64,000 nucleotides of DNA from Cellulophaga sp. L1A9. Its GTDB lineage: Bacteria > Bacteroidota > Bacteroidia > Flavobacteriales > Flavobacteriaceae. The DNA lies in contig NZ_CP047027.1 in NCBI RefSeq assembly GCF_009797025.1, positions 4,526,001-4,590,000 on the forward strand. Direction: 5' to 3'. Both the position numbers and the translations under genes were made by a program. Positions 55,971-64,000 of the stretch are shown here, one piece after another. Every line of letters begins with the position of its first letter. The stretch's first letter is position 1. The notes under the pieces were generated by a model. That model did not search any database. It was not told where the DNA came from and saw nothing but the letters and a program-made list of their open reading frames with translations.

Positions 55971-56402
55971 TTAAGTTAGCGTGTCTATTGCCTTTTGGAG
56001 TGTTATTAAAGTTGGCGTATGATACCTTTCACATAAGGTAACCACATAACTACTTTTATAAAACGCTTTAGGACAGACTACATATAATTTATTTGTGTTT
56101 ACATATAAGCCTAATTCAACCATGGAAATGGGTGATACCGCATTAGGAAGGAAATTAAGGAGTATTATATCTGCCATGGCCATAGCGTCTAACTCCCACT
56201 CTACATGCTTTTTCATTTGTAAGGCATTTAAAGTATCATGTTGTTCATTCGTAGGATCTAAAAAATGATACAAATTAGGTAAACTATTTACCACTTGATT
56301 CCTCCAATTTACGGATTGCTTATGCGCCATACTCCCTGCTAAGAAAATATAACGTTGGTCTGATTCTTTTATTGGAAGTCCTATTTGTGAAGTGAATACC
56401 AT
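55971..56402 (-). CDS. nucleoside 2-deoxyribosyltransferase-like protein
   Basis: The 143-residue protein has the family pattern YIFLAGSMAHKQSVNWRNQV, HFLDPTNEQ, then MADIILLNFLPNAVSPISMV with ELG; the Glu of MVELG is the candidate catalytic residue. These proteins cut N-glycosidic bonds of deoxynucleosides, and some relatives act on nucleotides or NAD-like compounds. It heads the four-gene operon, 99 bp downstream of the Nudix regulator, behind two NrtR-type boxes. Its substrate in this setting is unknown. Confidence 0.7.
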   Translation of the reverse strand: MVFTSQIGLPIKESDQRYIFLAGSMAHKQSVNWRNQVVNSLPNLYHFLDPTNEQHDTLNALQMKKHVEWELDAMAMADIILLNFLPNAVSPISMVELGLYVNTNKLYVVCPKAFYKSSYVVTLCERYHTPTLITLQKAIDTLT

Positions 56403-56408
56403 AATCTT

Positions 56409-56487
56409 TATTTGCGTAACTATGACGCAAATATAAAATACATTTAAAGATCTCGCAAGATTTATTTGTGTTTTTTTTACGCAAACT
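56409..56487 (-). promoter_or_regulatory. operon promoter with two NrtR-type boxes
   Basis: Box A (56409-56433) is a perfect inverted repeat TATTTGCGT-N7-ACGCAAATA. Its right arm overlaps the minus-strand -7 element TATATTTG (56428-56435). Box B (56463-56487) reads TATTTGTGT-N7-ACGCAAACT with the same spacing, about 54 bp upstream. The same motif precedes the Nudix regulator (57176-57200). Position and repetition indicate repression of the NAD operon. Confidence 0.75.
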
Positions 56488-56500
56488 ATATTTAAACCCT

Positions 56501-57175
56501 TTAAATTTCGAAAATGATGCCCTCCTTTTTGAGTTTAAAATAACGTTTATCATTGAACTTAAATAAGTTAGCAGGTCTTCCAGAGCCTTTAGAAACCTTT
56601 TCATCTAGTTCATCTAAAATATTAAGACTTAGCATCTTTTTTCTAAAATTACGTCGATCTATAGCTCTTCCTAAAAGTGTGGTATATAATTTTTCTAAGT
56701 CAGAAAAAGGAAATTTAGTATCTAATAATTCAAAACCAATAGGCTCATAAGTAATTTTTCCTTGCAACCGTGTTATCGCCATTTGCAATATTTCTTCATG
56801 ATCAAAAGACAAACTTGGTAGTTCGGTTATTTTAAACCATTGCACCTCTTCTGCATCAGTTGCTGCTAATATTTTAAATGCACTGGGTTTAATTAAACCA
56901 AAATAAGCGACAGACACTACCCTACTTCTAGGATCTCTTTTTGGATGACCAAACGTATATAACTGTTCTAGGTAATTTATAGCAATACCCGTTTCTTCTT
57001 TAAGTTCTCTTTCTACAGCTTCTTCTAAAGATTCCTCTTCTAAAACAAAACCTCCAGGAATTGCCCATTTCCCTTTAAAAGGCTCATATTTTCTTTTAAT
57101 AAGTAACACTGATATGGTTCCAGATTCATAGCCAAAGACTACAGCATCTACTGAAAGTTGAATTGATTGTGGCAT
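56501..57175 (-). CDS. nrtR: Nudix-family regulator, NrtR-like
   Basis: From ATG 57175 the protein has 224 residues. A Nudix domain (about 1-140) carries an intact box GFVLEEESLEEAVERELKEE with TGI (42-64), so catalysis is possible. A winged helix follows (about 155-224, GRAIDRRNFRKKMLSLNILD, KGSGRPANLFKF). NrtR proteins bind ADP-ribose or related Nudix substrates and release DNA. Its own gene has an operator touching the start codon. The longer frame to 57238 crosses that operator and is unlikely. Confidence 0.85.
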   Translation of the reverse strand: MPQSIQLSVDAVVFGYESGTISVLLIKRKYEPFKGKWAIPGGFVLEEESLEEAVERELKEETGIAINYLEQLYTFGHPKRDPRSRVVSVAYFGLIKPSAFKILAATDAEEVQWFKITELPSLSFDHEEILQMAITRLQGKITYEPIGFELLDTKFPFSDLEKLYTTLLGRAIDRRNFRKKMLSLNILDELDEKVSKGSGRPANLFKFNDKRYFKLKKEGIIFEI

Positions 57176-57200
57176 ACTATGCGTATTTAGTACGCTAATA
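57176..57200 (-). promoter_or_regulatory. NrtR-type box at the regulator's own start
   Basis: ACTATGCGT-N7-ACGCTAATA: the right arm agrees with box A in 8 of 9 positions and the left in its TGCGT core. It abuts the ATG at 57175, consistent with autorepression. Confidence 0.55.
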
Positions 57201-57358
57201 TATGAAAATTTATGTATCCCCAATTGATAATATGGCAACCCAAGATTAATATCTTGTTAATAATTACGACCTATAGGAGAAAAATTGGTGCCCAAAATTC
57301 CTTTATTAACAAAAATTTAAAAAAGTCCTGTGAATATTTCCTAACTTTGGTATTCGTT

Positions 57359-57772
57359 ATGAAACAACTTTTCCATAAAATAATGTCGTTTGCAATGACT
57401 ATTGTAGTGCTCTGCGCTACAATGTCATTCACACTAAACGCGCATTATTGTGGAGCTACTTTGGTAGAAACTGCATTATTTCATAAAGCAGAAGGTTGCG
57501 GCATGGAAATGCAAAAACCGGCCACTGAAGATTGCTCTATTACTAAGAAAAATTGTTGCAGTGACGAACAAATAGTTATTGATGGACAAGATGAATTACA
57601 ATTACAAGTAGATCAAATTTCTTTTGAGCAACAACTGTTTTTAGTTTCATTTGTATACACATATGCTAATCTTTTTGATAGTACTGGTACTACTAAACCT
57701 TTTTACAAGGCCTACGAACCACCGCTCGTCACAGCACAAATCTTTAAGCTAGACGAGACGTATTTAATCTGA
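57359..57772 (+). CDS. HYC_CC_PP family small exported protein
   Basis: From ATG 57359 the protein has 137 residues: a signal peptide or membrane helix (MSFAMTIVVLCATMSFTLNA), then AHYCGATLVETALF, KKNCCSDEQ and YEPPL, the three marks after which this Bacteroidota family is named. It precedes heavy-metal efflux genes, so the Cys/His residues may bind copper or another soft metal in the periplasm. The 186-codon frame from 57212 runs back into the Nudix promoter and is not supported. Confidence 0.8.
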   Translation: MKQLFHKIMSFAMTIVVLCATMSFTLNAHYCGATLVETALFHKAEGCGMEMQKPATEDCSITKKNCCSDEQIVIDGQDELQLQVDQISFEQQLFLVSFVYTYANLFDSTGTTKPFYKAYEPPLVTAQIFKLDETYLI

Positions 57773-57880
57773 TTTTTATACAATAGACTGTAGGATCCAA
57801 TGAATTATTTCATTAGGATGCTTTCCTGTATTCGGTGTTTTCTCAACACCAATGTCTAATTGTATTAAATATCAAACTTC

Positions 57881-60800
57881 ATGCTAAATAGAAGCATCAA
57901 ATTTTTAATAGAAAATAAACTTATTGCCGTTTTACTACTAGTTCTTTTTGTAGGCTGGGGTACTATAAATGCGCCATTTAATTGGGATACTGGATTTTTA
58001 CCCAGTGATCCTGTAGCGGTAGATGCTATTCCTGATATTGGAGAGAACCAACAAATAGTGTTTACAAAATGGGATGGCCGTTCTCCTCAAGATATTGAAG
58101 ACCAAATAACCTACCCCCTAACCTCTTTCCTATTAGGTATTCCTGGCGTAAAAACCATTCGCAGCTCGTCTATGTTTGGCTTCTCTAGCATCTATATCAT
58201 TTTTGAAGAGGATATTGAATTTTACTGGAGCAGAAGTAGAATTTTAGAGAAACTAAATTCACTACCTAGTAACCTCTTACCAGAAGGTATAAATCCTGCT
58301 TTAGGCCCGGATGCTACAGGTTTAGGACAAATATTCTGGTACACTCTAGAAGGTCGTGATAAAGATGGAAACACTACGGGAGGATGGGACTTGCAGGAAC
58401 TTAGAAGTATCCAGGACTACTATGTAAAATATGGCCTATCTTCTGCAAGTGGAGTGTCTGAAGTGGCATCTATTGGGGGATATGTTCAAGAGTATCAAGT
58501 AGATGTTAATCCAGAATTAATGCGTCAATACAACATTAGTTTAAACCAAGTTGTAAAAGCCGTTAAGAGTAGTAATCAAGATATTGGCGCGCAAACCTTA
58601 GAAATTAACAAAGCAGAATATTTAGTACGTGGTTTAGGGTATATAAAATCGGTTGAAGATATTGAAAACGCTGTAGTGACTTCAAAAGATTTTACAGCCA
58701 TAAAGATTAAGGACATTGGTAATGTATCTTTAGGTCCTGCAGCGCGACGAGGCATTTTAGATAAAGAAGGCGCAGAAGTTGTTGGCGGTGTTGTGGTGGC
58801 AAGATATGGTGCAAACCCCATGGAGGTAATTACCAATGTAAAAGCAAAAATAGACGAGCTTAAAGGCGGTTTACCCGCTAAAGTTTTAGCAGACGGAAGA
58901 ACGTCTCAATTAACCGTCGTTCCGTTTTACGATCGATCAGAACTAATTGTAGAAACCTTAGATACACTTAACGAAGCATTGACCCTAGAAATATTAATTA
59001 CCATTTTGGTGATTATTATTATGGTTTTCAATTTAAGAGCTTCTATTCTAATCTCTGGTTTATTACCTGTTGCAGTATTAATGGTTTTTGTAGCCATGAA
59101 ACTATTTAATGTAGATGCAAATATTGTTGCCCTTTCTGGTATTGCAATCGCTATTGGAACTATGGTAGATGTTGGCGTCATACTTGCCGAAAATATGATT
59201 CGTCATCTCGATGATGAAAAACTAAGAACTCGTGAGGATGGAACAGCATTAACTATAAATGAAGTTGTTTATAATGCTACAGCGGAAGTATCTGGCGCTA
59301 TTCTAACTGCAGTATTAACTACCATTATCAGTTTTGTACCTGTATTTACTATGGTTGGCGCTGAAGGAAAATTGTTTAGACCTCTAGCCTTTACCAAAAC
59401 AATGGCCTTATCCGCGTCTTTGGTGATTGCTTTATTTATAATTCCGCCTTTAGCAGCATTTTTATTCCGAAAAACGACGTTTAAAAACTCATTTAAATAC
59501 ATTATAAATGGAGTTTTAGTGCTTGTTGGAATAGCAGTTATGCTTAGCGGATTTTGGCTAGGAATTATTTTAATAGCTTTCGGAGTTTTGTCATTTTGGA
59601 GTTTGTACTTTAATACCTCTGAACTAAACTTTTCGCTTTTTAATTCTCCCTTTTCACTTTCAAAAAACCTTATCCAGATTATTATTTCTTCGGTGGCTAT
59701 TGTACTGCTGCTTGCCGAATATTGGAGGCCACTAGGTTTTGATCGTAGCATAGGCATCAACTTAATTTTCGTAGCCCTTATTTGTTTCGGAATTTTAGGA
59801 ATATTCTCTTTATTAAAGAAGTTTTATGTAAAGATTTTAAAATGGGCTTTGGCTCATAAAGTCTTGTTTTTAACCATTCCTGCAACAGTACTGGTACTCG
59901 GAATTTGGATTAAGAATACTACAGGAAAAGAGTTTATGCCTTCTTTAAATGAAGGGTCTTTTCTTCTGATGCCCACCTCTCTCCCACATGCTGGTGTTGA
60001 AGAAAATAAGCGCGTGCTTCAACAATTAGATATGGCGGTAGCAACTATTCCTGAGATTGAAACTGTCGTAGGAAAAGCTGGTAGAACAGAATCTGCATTA
60101 GATCCTGCTCCTTTATCGATGTACGAAAACATGATTCAGTATAAGTCTGAATACATGCGAAATGCCGAAGGAAAAAGACAACGCTATAAAGTAAATGATG
60201 ATGGTCTATTTGAGTTAAAAGACGGGCGCTTTATGGCAAATCCAAACAACTCAAAAAATACGATACTTACTAAGGTTAAAAACGCTCAATTAATAGAAGA
60301 TGAAGACGGCGAATACTACAGAAACTGGCGACCAGAAATTAAGAATCCAGATGATATTTGGAAGGAGCTTATAAAAGTCTCTACACTGCCTGGAATTACT
60401 TCTGCTCCAAAATTACAGCCTATAGAAACCCGATTAGTGATGCTACAAACAGGGATGCGTGCTCCTATGGGTATAAAAGTAAAAGGTCAAGATTTGAAAC
60501 AGATTGAAGCTTTTGGTTTGGAATTAGAACACCTTTTAAAACAAGCGGAAGGCGTTAAAATAGAGGCTGTTTTTGCAGATAGAATTGTTGGTAAACCGTA
60601 TTTATTAATTGACATCGATAGAGAAAAAATAGCACGTTATGGTATTTCTATTGAAGAGGTTCAAAGTGTGCTAAAAGTGGCCATTGGTGGTATGGCATTA
60701 ACACAAACCGTTGAAGGCAGAGAACGCTATGGTGTTCGCGTGCGTTACCCAAGAGAGCTACGTGGTAATCCAGAGGATATAAAAGACATTTATATTCCAG

Positions 60801-61633
60801 TAGAAACAGGAAATCCTGTGCCTTTAAGCGAATTGGCTACTATTAGATATGAACAAGGTCCGCAAGTCATAAAAAGTGAAGATACCTTTTTAGTCGGTTA
60901 TGTATTGTTTGATAAACTAGATGGTTTCGCAGAAGTAGCTGTTGTAGAAAACGCACAAGCATTGTTTCAACAGAAAATAGATTCCGGAGAATTAGTGGTA
61001 CCGAAAGGCATCAGTTATAAATTTACAGGAACGTATGAGAATCAATTACGAGCAGAAAAAACACTCGCTGTGGTTGTTCCATTAGCGCTCGCTATCATTT
61101 TTATAATCCTTTATTTTCAGTTTAAATCTGTTACCACATCATTAATGGTATTTACAGGTATTACAGTGGCATTTGCAGGTGGTTTTATTATGATTTGGTT
61201 ATATGGACAAGATTGGTTTTTCAATTTTAGCTTGTTTGGTGAGAATATGCGAGATCTCTTTAATATGAAAACCATCAATCTAAGTGTCGCCGTTTGGGTT
61301 GGTTTTATAGCCTTATTTGGTATTGCTACAGATGATGGCGTGGTTATGGCAACCTACTTAACACAAACATTTGACCGCGAAAAACCTTCGGATAAAAAAA
61401 GCATCAGAACTGCTGCGTTACATGCTGCAGAAAAACGTATTCGCCCTTGTTTAATGACTACGGTAACCACCATTTTGGCATTGTTACCCGTTTTAACCTC
61501 CACAGGAAAAGGAAGTGATATTATGATCCCTATGGCTATCCCCATATTTGGAGGGATGGTTATAGACATTACCTCTTACTTTATTGTACCGGTTTTATAT
61601 AGCTGGAGAGAAGAAATGAAAGTGAAAAACTAA
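57881..61633 (+). CDS. cusA: heavy-metal RND efflux pump, CusA/CzcA type
   Basis: The 1250-residue inner-membrane pump has about twelve helices and the HME-RND hallmarks: PDIGENQQIVFTKWDGRSPQ, MFGFSSIYIIFEED, the helix IAIAIGTMVDVGVILAENMI, PSLNEGSFLLMP and, in the second half, WVGFIALFGIATDDGVVMAT. It is longer than CusA (1047) because of extra helices near 540-660 and an insert of about 60 residues near 750-830, both seen in Bacteroidota relatives. With the TolC and adaptor genes that follow it forms a tripartite metal exporter, copper or silver being likeliest. Confidence 0.9.
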   Translation: MLNRSIKFLIENKLIAVLLLVLFVGWGTINAPFNWDTGFLPSDPVAVDAIPDIGENQQIVFTKWDGRSPQDIEDQITYPLTSFLLGIPGVKTIRSSSMFGFSSIYIIFEEDIEFYWSRSRILEKLNSLPSNLLPEGINPALGPDATGLGQIFWYTLEGRDKDGNTTGGWDLQELRSIQDYYVKYGLSSASGVSEVASIGGYVQEYQVDVNPELMRQYNISLNQVVKAVKSSNQDIGAQTLEINKAEYLVRGLGYIKSVEDIENAVVTSKDFTAIKIKDIGNVSLGPAARRGILDKEGAEVVGGVVVARYGANPMEVITNVKAKIDELKGGLPAKVLADGRTSQLTVVPFYDRSELIVETLDTLNEALTLEILITILVIIIMVFNLRASILISGLLPVAVLMVFVAMKLFNVDANIVALSGIAIAIGTMVDVGVILAENMIRHLDDEKLRTREDGTALTINEVVYNATAEVSGAILTAVLTTIISFVPVFTMVGAEGKLFRPLAFTKTMALSASLVIALFIIPPLAAFLFRKTTFKNSFKYIINGVLVLVGIAVMLSGFWLGIILIAFGVLSFWSLYFNTSELNFSLFNSPFSLSKNLIQIIISSVAIVLLLAEYWRPLGFDRSIGINLIFVALICFGILGIFSLLKKFYVKILKWALAHKVLFLTIPATVLVLGIWIKNTTGKEFMPSLNEGSFLLMPTSLPHAGVEENKRVLQQLDMAVATIPEIETVVGKAGRTESALDPAPLSMYENMIQYKSEYMRNAEGKRQRYKVNDDGLFELKDGRFMANPNNSKNTILTKVKNAQLIEDEDGEYYRNWRPEIKNPDDIWKELIKVSTLPGITSAPKLQPIETRLVMLQTGMRAPMGIKVKGQDLKQIEAFGLELEHLLKQAEGVKIEAVFADRIVGKPYLLIDIDREKIARYGISIEEVQSVLKVAIGGMALTQTVEGRERYGVRVRYPRELRGNPEDIKDIYIPVETGNPVPLSELATIRYEQGPQVIKSEDTFLVGYVLFDKLDGFAEVAVVENAQALFQQKIDSGELVVPKGISYKFTGTYENQLRAEKTLAVVVPLALAIIFIILYFQFKSVTTSLMVFTGITVAFAGGFIMIWLYGQDWFFNFSLFGENMRDLFNMKTINLSVAVWVGFIALFGIATDDGVVMATYLTQTFDREKPSDKKSIRTAALHAAEKRIRPCLMTTVTTILALLPVLTSTGKGSDIMIPMAIPIFGGMVIDITSYFIVPVLYSWREEMKVKN

Positions 61634-61652
61634 AAGTGAAAAGTTTAAAATC

Positions 61653-62006
61653 ATGGGAAAAAGTATTTTAAAAGAGAAAAGTTATGCCTTTGTTATTTTA
61701 GTTGTGAAATTATCTCAATCACTAGTTACAGAAAAAAAAGAATATGTTTTAAGAAAGCAACTTTTGAGAATTGGAACTGCTATCGGAGCAGTAATTCGTG
61801 AAACTGAATTTGCTCTAAGTAAGGCCGACTTTATCCATAAAATGAGCATTTCTCTTAAAGAAGTTAATGAACCTTTGTATTGGTTAGACTTACGCAAAGA
61901 CACAGATTATGTACCCGAAGAAGCACATCTCATTCATTTTAACTTAAATAAAGAATTAGTTTCAATGTCGGTTAGTGCCATTAAAACAACAAAATCAAGA
62001 AATTAA
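61653..62006 (+). CDS. four-helix-bundle protein (S23 rRNA-insert family)
   Basis: The 117-residue all-helical protein has the S23/four-helix-bundle pattern SYAFVILVVKLSQSLV, YVLRKQLLRIGTAIGAVIRE and LYWLDLRKDT. The family was found in 23S rRNA intervening sequences, but in Bacteroidota free-standing copies are common and often drop into operons. Here it sits 19 bp after cusA and ends 1 bp before the tolC start, so it is co-transcribed. No metal ligand pattern is visible, so a role in efflux is doubtful. Confidence 0.75.
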   Translation: MGKSILKEKSYAFVILVVKLSQSLVTEKKEYVLRKQLLRIGTAIGAVIRETEFALSKADFIHKMSISLKEVNEPLYWLDLRKDTDYVPEEAHLIHFNLNKELVSMSVSAIKTTKSRN

Positions 62007-62007
62007 A

Positions 62008-63255
62008 ATGATAAATTTTCAACTCACACCTAAAAAACTAAGGAGGTTATTTGTTTTTAGCTTTTCACTTTTAGCTATTCATATTAGCAATGCACAAGAA
62101 CTAGAATCTTATATTAACACTGCTTTAAAAAACAGTCCTGAAATTCAAAAATTTGAAGTACAATATAACATTGCAACTGAAAAAGTGAATGAAGCGAATA
62201 CCCTTCCGAATACTGAATTTAGTGCTAGTTACTTTGTTCTAGAACCAGAAACACGAACAGGATCACAGCGTTATAAAGTCGCCGCCAAACAAATGCTACC
62301 CTGGTTTGGGACCATAACTTCTCGTGAAAATTATGCTAGTTCTTTGGCCGATATTAATTACGAAGAGCTTGTTATTGCCAAAAGAAAGCTAGTCGTTTCT
62401 GTCTCTGAATCTTATTATAAACTGTACGTTAGCAAAGCCAAACAAGCAGTATTAATAGAAAACATTAAACTATTAGATACGTATGAAGCACTAGCATTAA
62501 CCTCTGTAGAAGTTGGCAAAGCTTCTGCTGTAGATGTGTTTAGACTACAAATAAGACAGAATGAGTTAGAACAACTACAACAAGTTTTAAAACAACAGTT
62601 TTTATCTGAGCAAACTGCTTTTAATAATCTGTTGAATAGAAAAAAAGATGTAGAAGTATCCGTTATAGCTACTTTGGTTTTACCTCCTGATGATATTAAA
62701 ACTACTACTAAAAATTTAACCTTGCATCCAGAATTAATTAAATACGATAAGTTATATCAATCTGTAACACAGTCAGAATTACTAAATCAAAAGGAAAGTA
62801 AGCTTTCGTTTGGTTTCGGAATTGATTATATCAATATTCAAGCTGCCCCAGATATCACCTATAGTAAAAACGGACAAGATATTTTAATGCCAACGGTTTC
62901 CTTATCGGTTCCCCTTTTCAATAACAAATACAAATCGCAAACCAAGCAGAATGCCTTGCAGCAGAAAGAAATTGAATATCAAAAGCAAGAACGTTTAAAT
63001 ACTTTAGAAACACTTTTAGATAAGGCTATAAACGATAGAATTTCGTCACGAATACGTTACAATACACACGTAAAAAATTTGAAACAAGCTAAAGATGCTG
63101 AAACTATTCTAGTAAAAAGCTATGAAACAGGAACTATTGATTTTAATGATGTTTTAGAGATACAGGAACTACAACTAAAGTTTCAAATAAGCCTTATAGA
63201 ATCAGTACAAAACTATTATGTACAAACCACAATCATAAATTATTTAAGTAATTAA
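62008..63255 (+). CDS. TolC-family outer-membrane channel protein (CusC-like)
   Basis: From ATG 62008 the protein has 415 residues: a signal peptide (SLLAIHISNAQ) and two outer-membrane-efflux repeats of coiled coil (LESYINTALKNSPEIQKFEV, VSVSESYYKLYVSKAKQAVL, TALNNLLNRKKD-like region, SVPLFNNKYKSQT). It is shorter than TolC but normal for the Bacteroidota metal type. The 426-codon version starts inside the four-helix gene and is less likely. Confidence 0.85.
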   Translation: MINFQLTPKKLRRLFVFSFSLLAIHISNAQELESYINTALKNSPEIQKFEVQYNIATEKVNEANTLPNTEFSASYFVLEPETRTGSQRYKVAAKQMLPWFGTITSRENYASSLADINYEELVIAKRKLVVSVSESYYKLYVSKAKQAVLIENIKLLDTYEALALTSVEVGKASAVDVFRLQIRQNELEQLQQVLKQQFLSEQTAFNNLLNRKKDVEVSVIATLVLPPDDIKTTTKNLTLHPELIKYDKLYQSVTQSELLNQKESKLSFGFGIDYINIQAAPDITYSKNGQDILMPTVSLSVPLFNNKYKSQTKQNALQQKEIEYQKQERLNTLETLLDKAINDRISSRIRYNTHVKNLKQAKDAETILVKSYETGTIDFNDVLEIQELQLKFQISLIESVQNYYVQTTIINYLSN

Positions 63256-63258
63256 ATT

Positions 63259-64000
63259 ATGAAAAAATATATAATTTACACCGCAATATTAGCCCTTGGC
63301 ATCTTATTAGGAAGTTTCTTTTTTGGAGGAGAGTCTACTTCAGAAACAAAACACAATCACGATATAGAGGCTGCAGACAGTCAGTTATGGACCTGCTCTA
63401 TGCATCCTCAAATTATGCTTCCAGAACCTGGGCTATGTCCTATTTGTGCTATGGATTTAATTCCGGCAGAAAGCAGTACTCAAGGTTTACTGGCTGATCA
63501 ATTTAAACTTTCTGAAAATGCCATCGCATTAGCCAACATACAAACTACTTTGGTAGGTACCAGTACCGTAAATGAAGACGGCATCATACTTTCTGGGAAA
63601 ATTGTAGAAAATGAAGATAATACAGCCATACAACCTGCCCATTTTAACGGGCGAATAGAAAAATTATACGTAACATCATTAGGGGAAAAAGTCACAAAAG
63701 GACAAGCTGTTGCTCAAATATATTCAGCAGATTTAATTGCTGCACAGCAAGAATTAATAACTACATATAGCATAAGAGAATCGCAGCCACAACTATACAA
63801 AGCGGTACAAAACAAATTTAAAAACTGGAAAATTCATGGAGATCAATTAGATGAAGTCCTAAAAACGGGGCAAGTAAAAACAAGTTTTACTATATATTCT
63901 CATGTTTCTGGTGTTGTTACAGAAATTGCGGTTAGCGATGGCGCCCATATTATGGACGGTAAACCTATTTTTAAAGTGTCTAACCTTTCTACAGTTTGGG
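63259..64000 (+). CDS. cusB: efflux RND periplasmic adaptor (CusB-like), partial
   Basis: The frame starts at ATG 63259, 3 bp after the TolC gene, and runs off the window, leaving 247 residues. It has an N-terminal anchor (ILALGILLGSFFFGG) and a YHYH/HMBD-type metal-binding domain WTCSMHPQIMLPEPGLCPIC. A barrel-sandwich/lipoyl half follows (GRIEKLYVTSLGEKVTKGQA, QIYSADLIAAQQEL). The Cys and Met/His residues suit copper or silver binding and delivery to the RND pump. Confidence 0.9.
   Translation, partial: MKKYIIYTAILALGILLGSFFFGGESTSETKHNHDIEAADSQLWTCSMHPQIMLPEPGLCPICAMDLIPAESSTQGLLADQFKLSENAIALANIQTTLVGTSTVNEDGIILSGKIVENEDNTAIQPAHFNGRIEKLYVTSLGEKVTKGQAVAQIYSADLIAAQQELITTYSIRESQPQLYKAVQNKFKNWKIHGDQLDEVLKTGQVKTSFTIYSHVSGVVTEIAVSDGAHIMDGKPIFKVSNLSTVW

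Noticed and set aside
57212..57358. N-terminal extension of the HYC_CC_PP protein
   Set aside because: It would overlap the Nudix regulator's start region; the signal peptide begins at 57359.

Overview
The window looks like a chromosomal piece of a marine Flavobacteriaceae (Bacteroidota) genome, of the Maribacter/Cellulophaga/Zobellia kind. The DNA is AT-rich, start sites carry the Bacteroidota -7 element TAnnTTTG, lipoproteins are abundant, and the gene content is typical: an ECF sigma/FecR/STN-TonB receptor set, LytTR regulators, a HYC_CC_PP protein and a TPR histidine kinase. No rRNA, tRNA or CRISPR array was seen. All functional calls rest on reading motifs; no database search was run.

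Layout. 1-0.7 kb: end of a TIG-domain lipoprotein. 0.9-10.4 kb: a zinc-starvation cluster. It holds a Fur-family regulator (Zur), a MerC-like protein, FolE, PhoX, two COG0523 GTPases, an ABC/FtsX transporter with a His-rich loop, two small exported proteins and a deletion-truncated TonB receptor. Three near-identical palindromes (core GCAAC-N3-GTTGC) sit on its promoters. 10.6-14.8 kb: arylsulfotransferase-like lipoprotein, LytTR regulator and acyltransferase. 14.8-26.3 kb: a leucine-rich-repeat gene cut in two by about 8.3 kb of foreign DNA, with 220-bp direct repeats at the edges. The insert carries a dead IS3-family element and a sigma/FecR/TonB receptor/vanadium-haloperoxidase-like/di-heme peroxidase block. 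26.4-28.2 kb: two exported putative cysteine peptidases. 28.7-37.7 kb: NhaC antiporter, FadH-like reductase, two histidine kinases and an outer-membrane barrel. 38-45.7 kb: YbbAP-TesA, then an alcohol dehydrogenase/OsmC/Old Yellow Enzyme/Crp redox cluster. 45.9-49 kb: EF-hand lipoprotein, an MqsR-like toxin with a hybrid MqsA/Panacea antitoxin, and a sigma factor. 49-52.6 kb: SDR, TetR and two tandem alpha/beta-hydrolase lipoproteins with two TetR-type operators. 52.7-57.2 kb: an NrtR-type operon for NAD/ADP-ribose metabolism. 57.4-64 kb: a Cus/Czc heavy-metal efflux operon, running off the right end.

The strongest candidates for something new are four. (a) The NrtR operon pairs a short PRPP-synthetase-like protein and a NAMPT-like protein with an ADP-ribosylglycohydrolase and a nucleoside deoxyribosyltransferase-like protein; this resembles the phage NAD+ reconstitution pathway NARP1. 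(b) The inserted peroxidase island carries its own surface-signalling genes. (c) The toxin-antitoxin pair has an antitoxin with a degenerate MqsA zinc ribbon fused to a Panacea (DUF4065) domain. (d) The compact Zur regulon swaps in metal-alternative enzymes and carries a COG0523 paralogue that has lost its NKxD motif.
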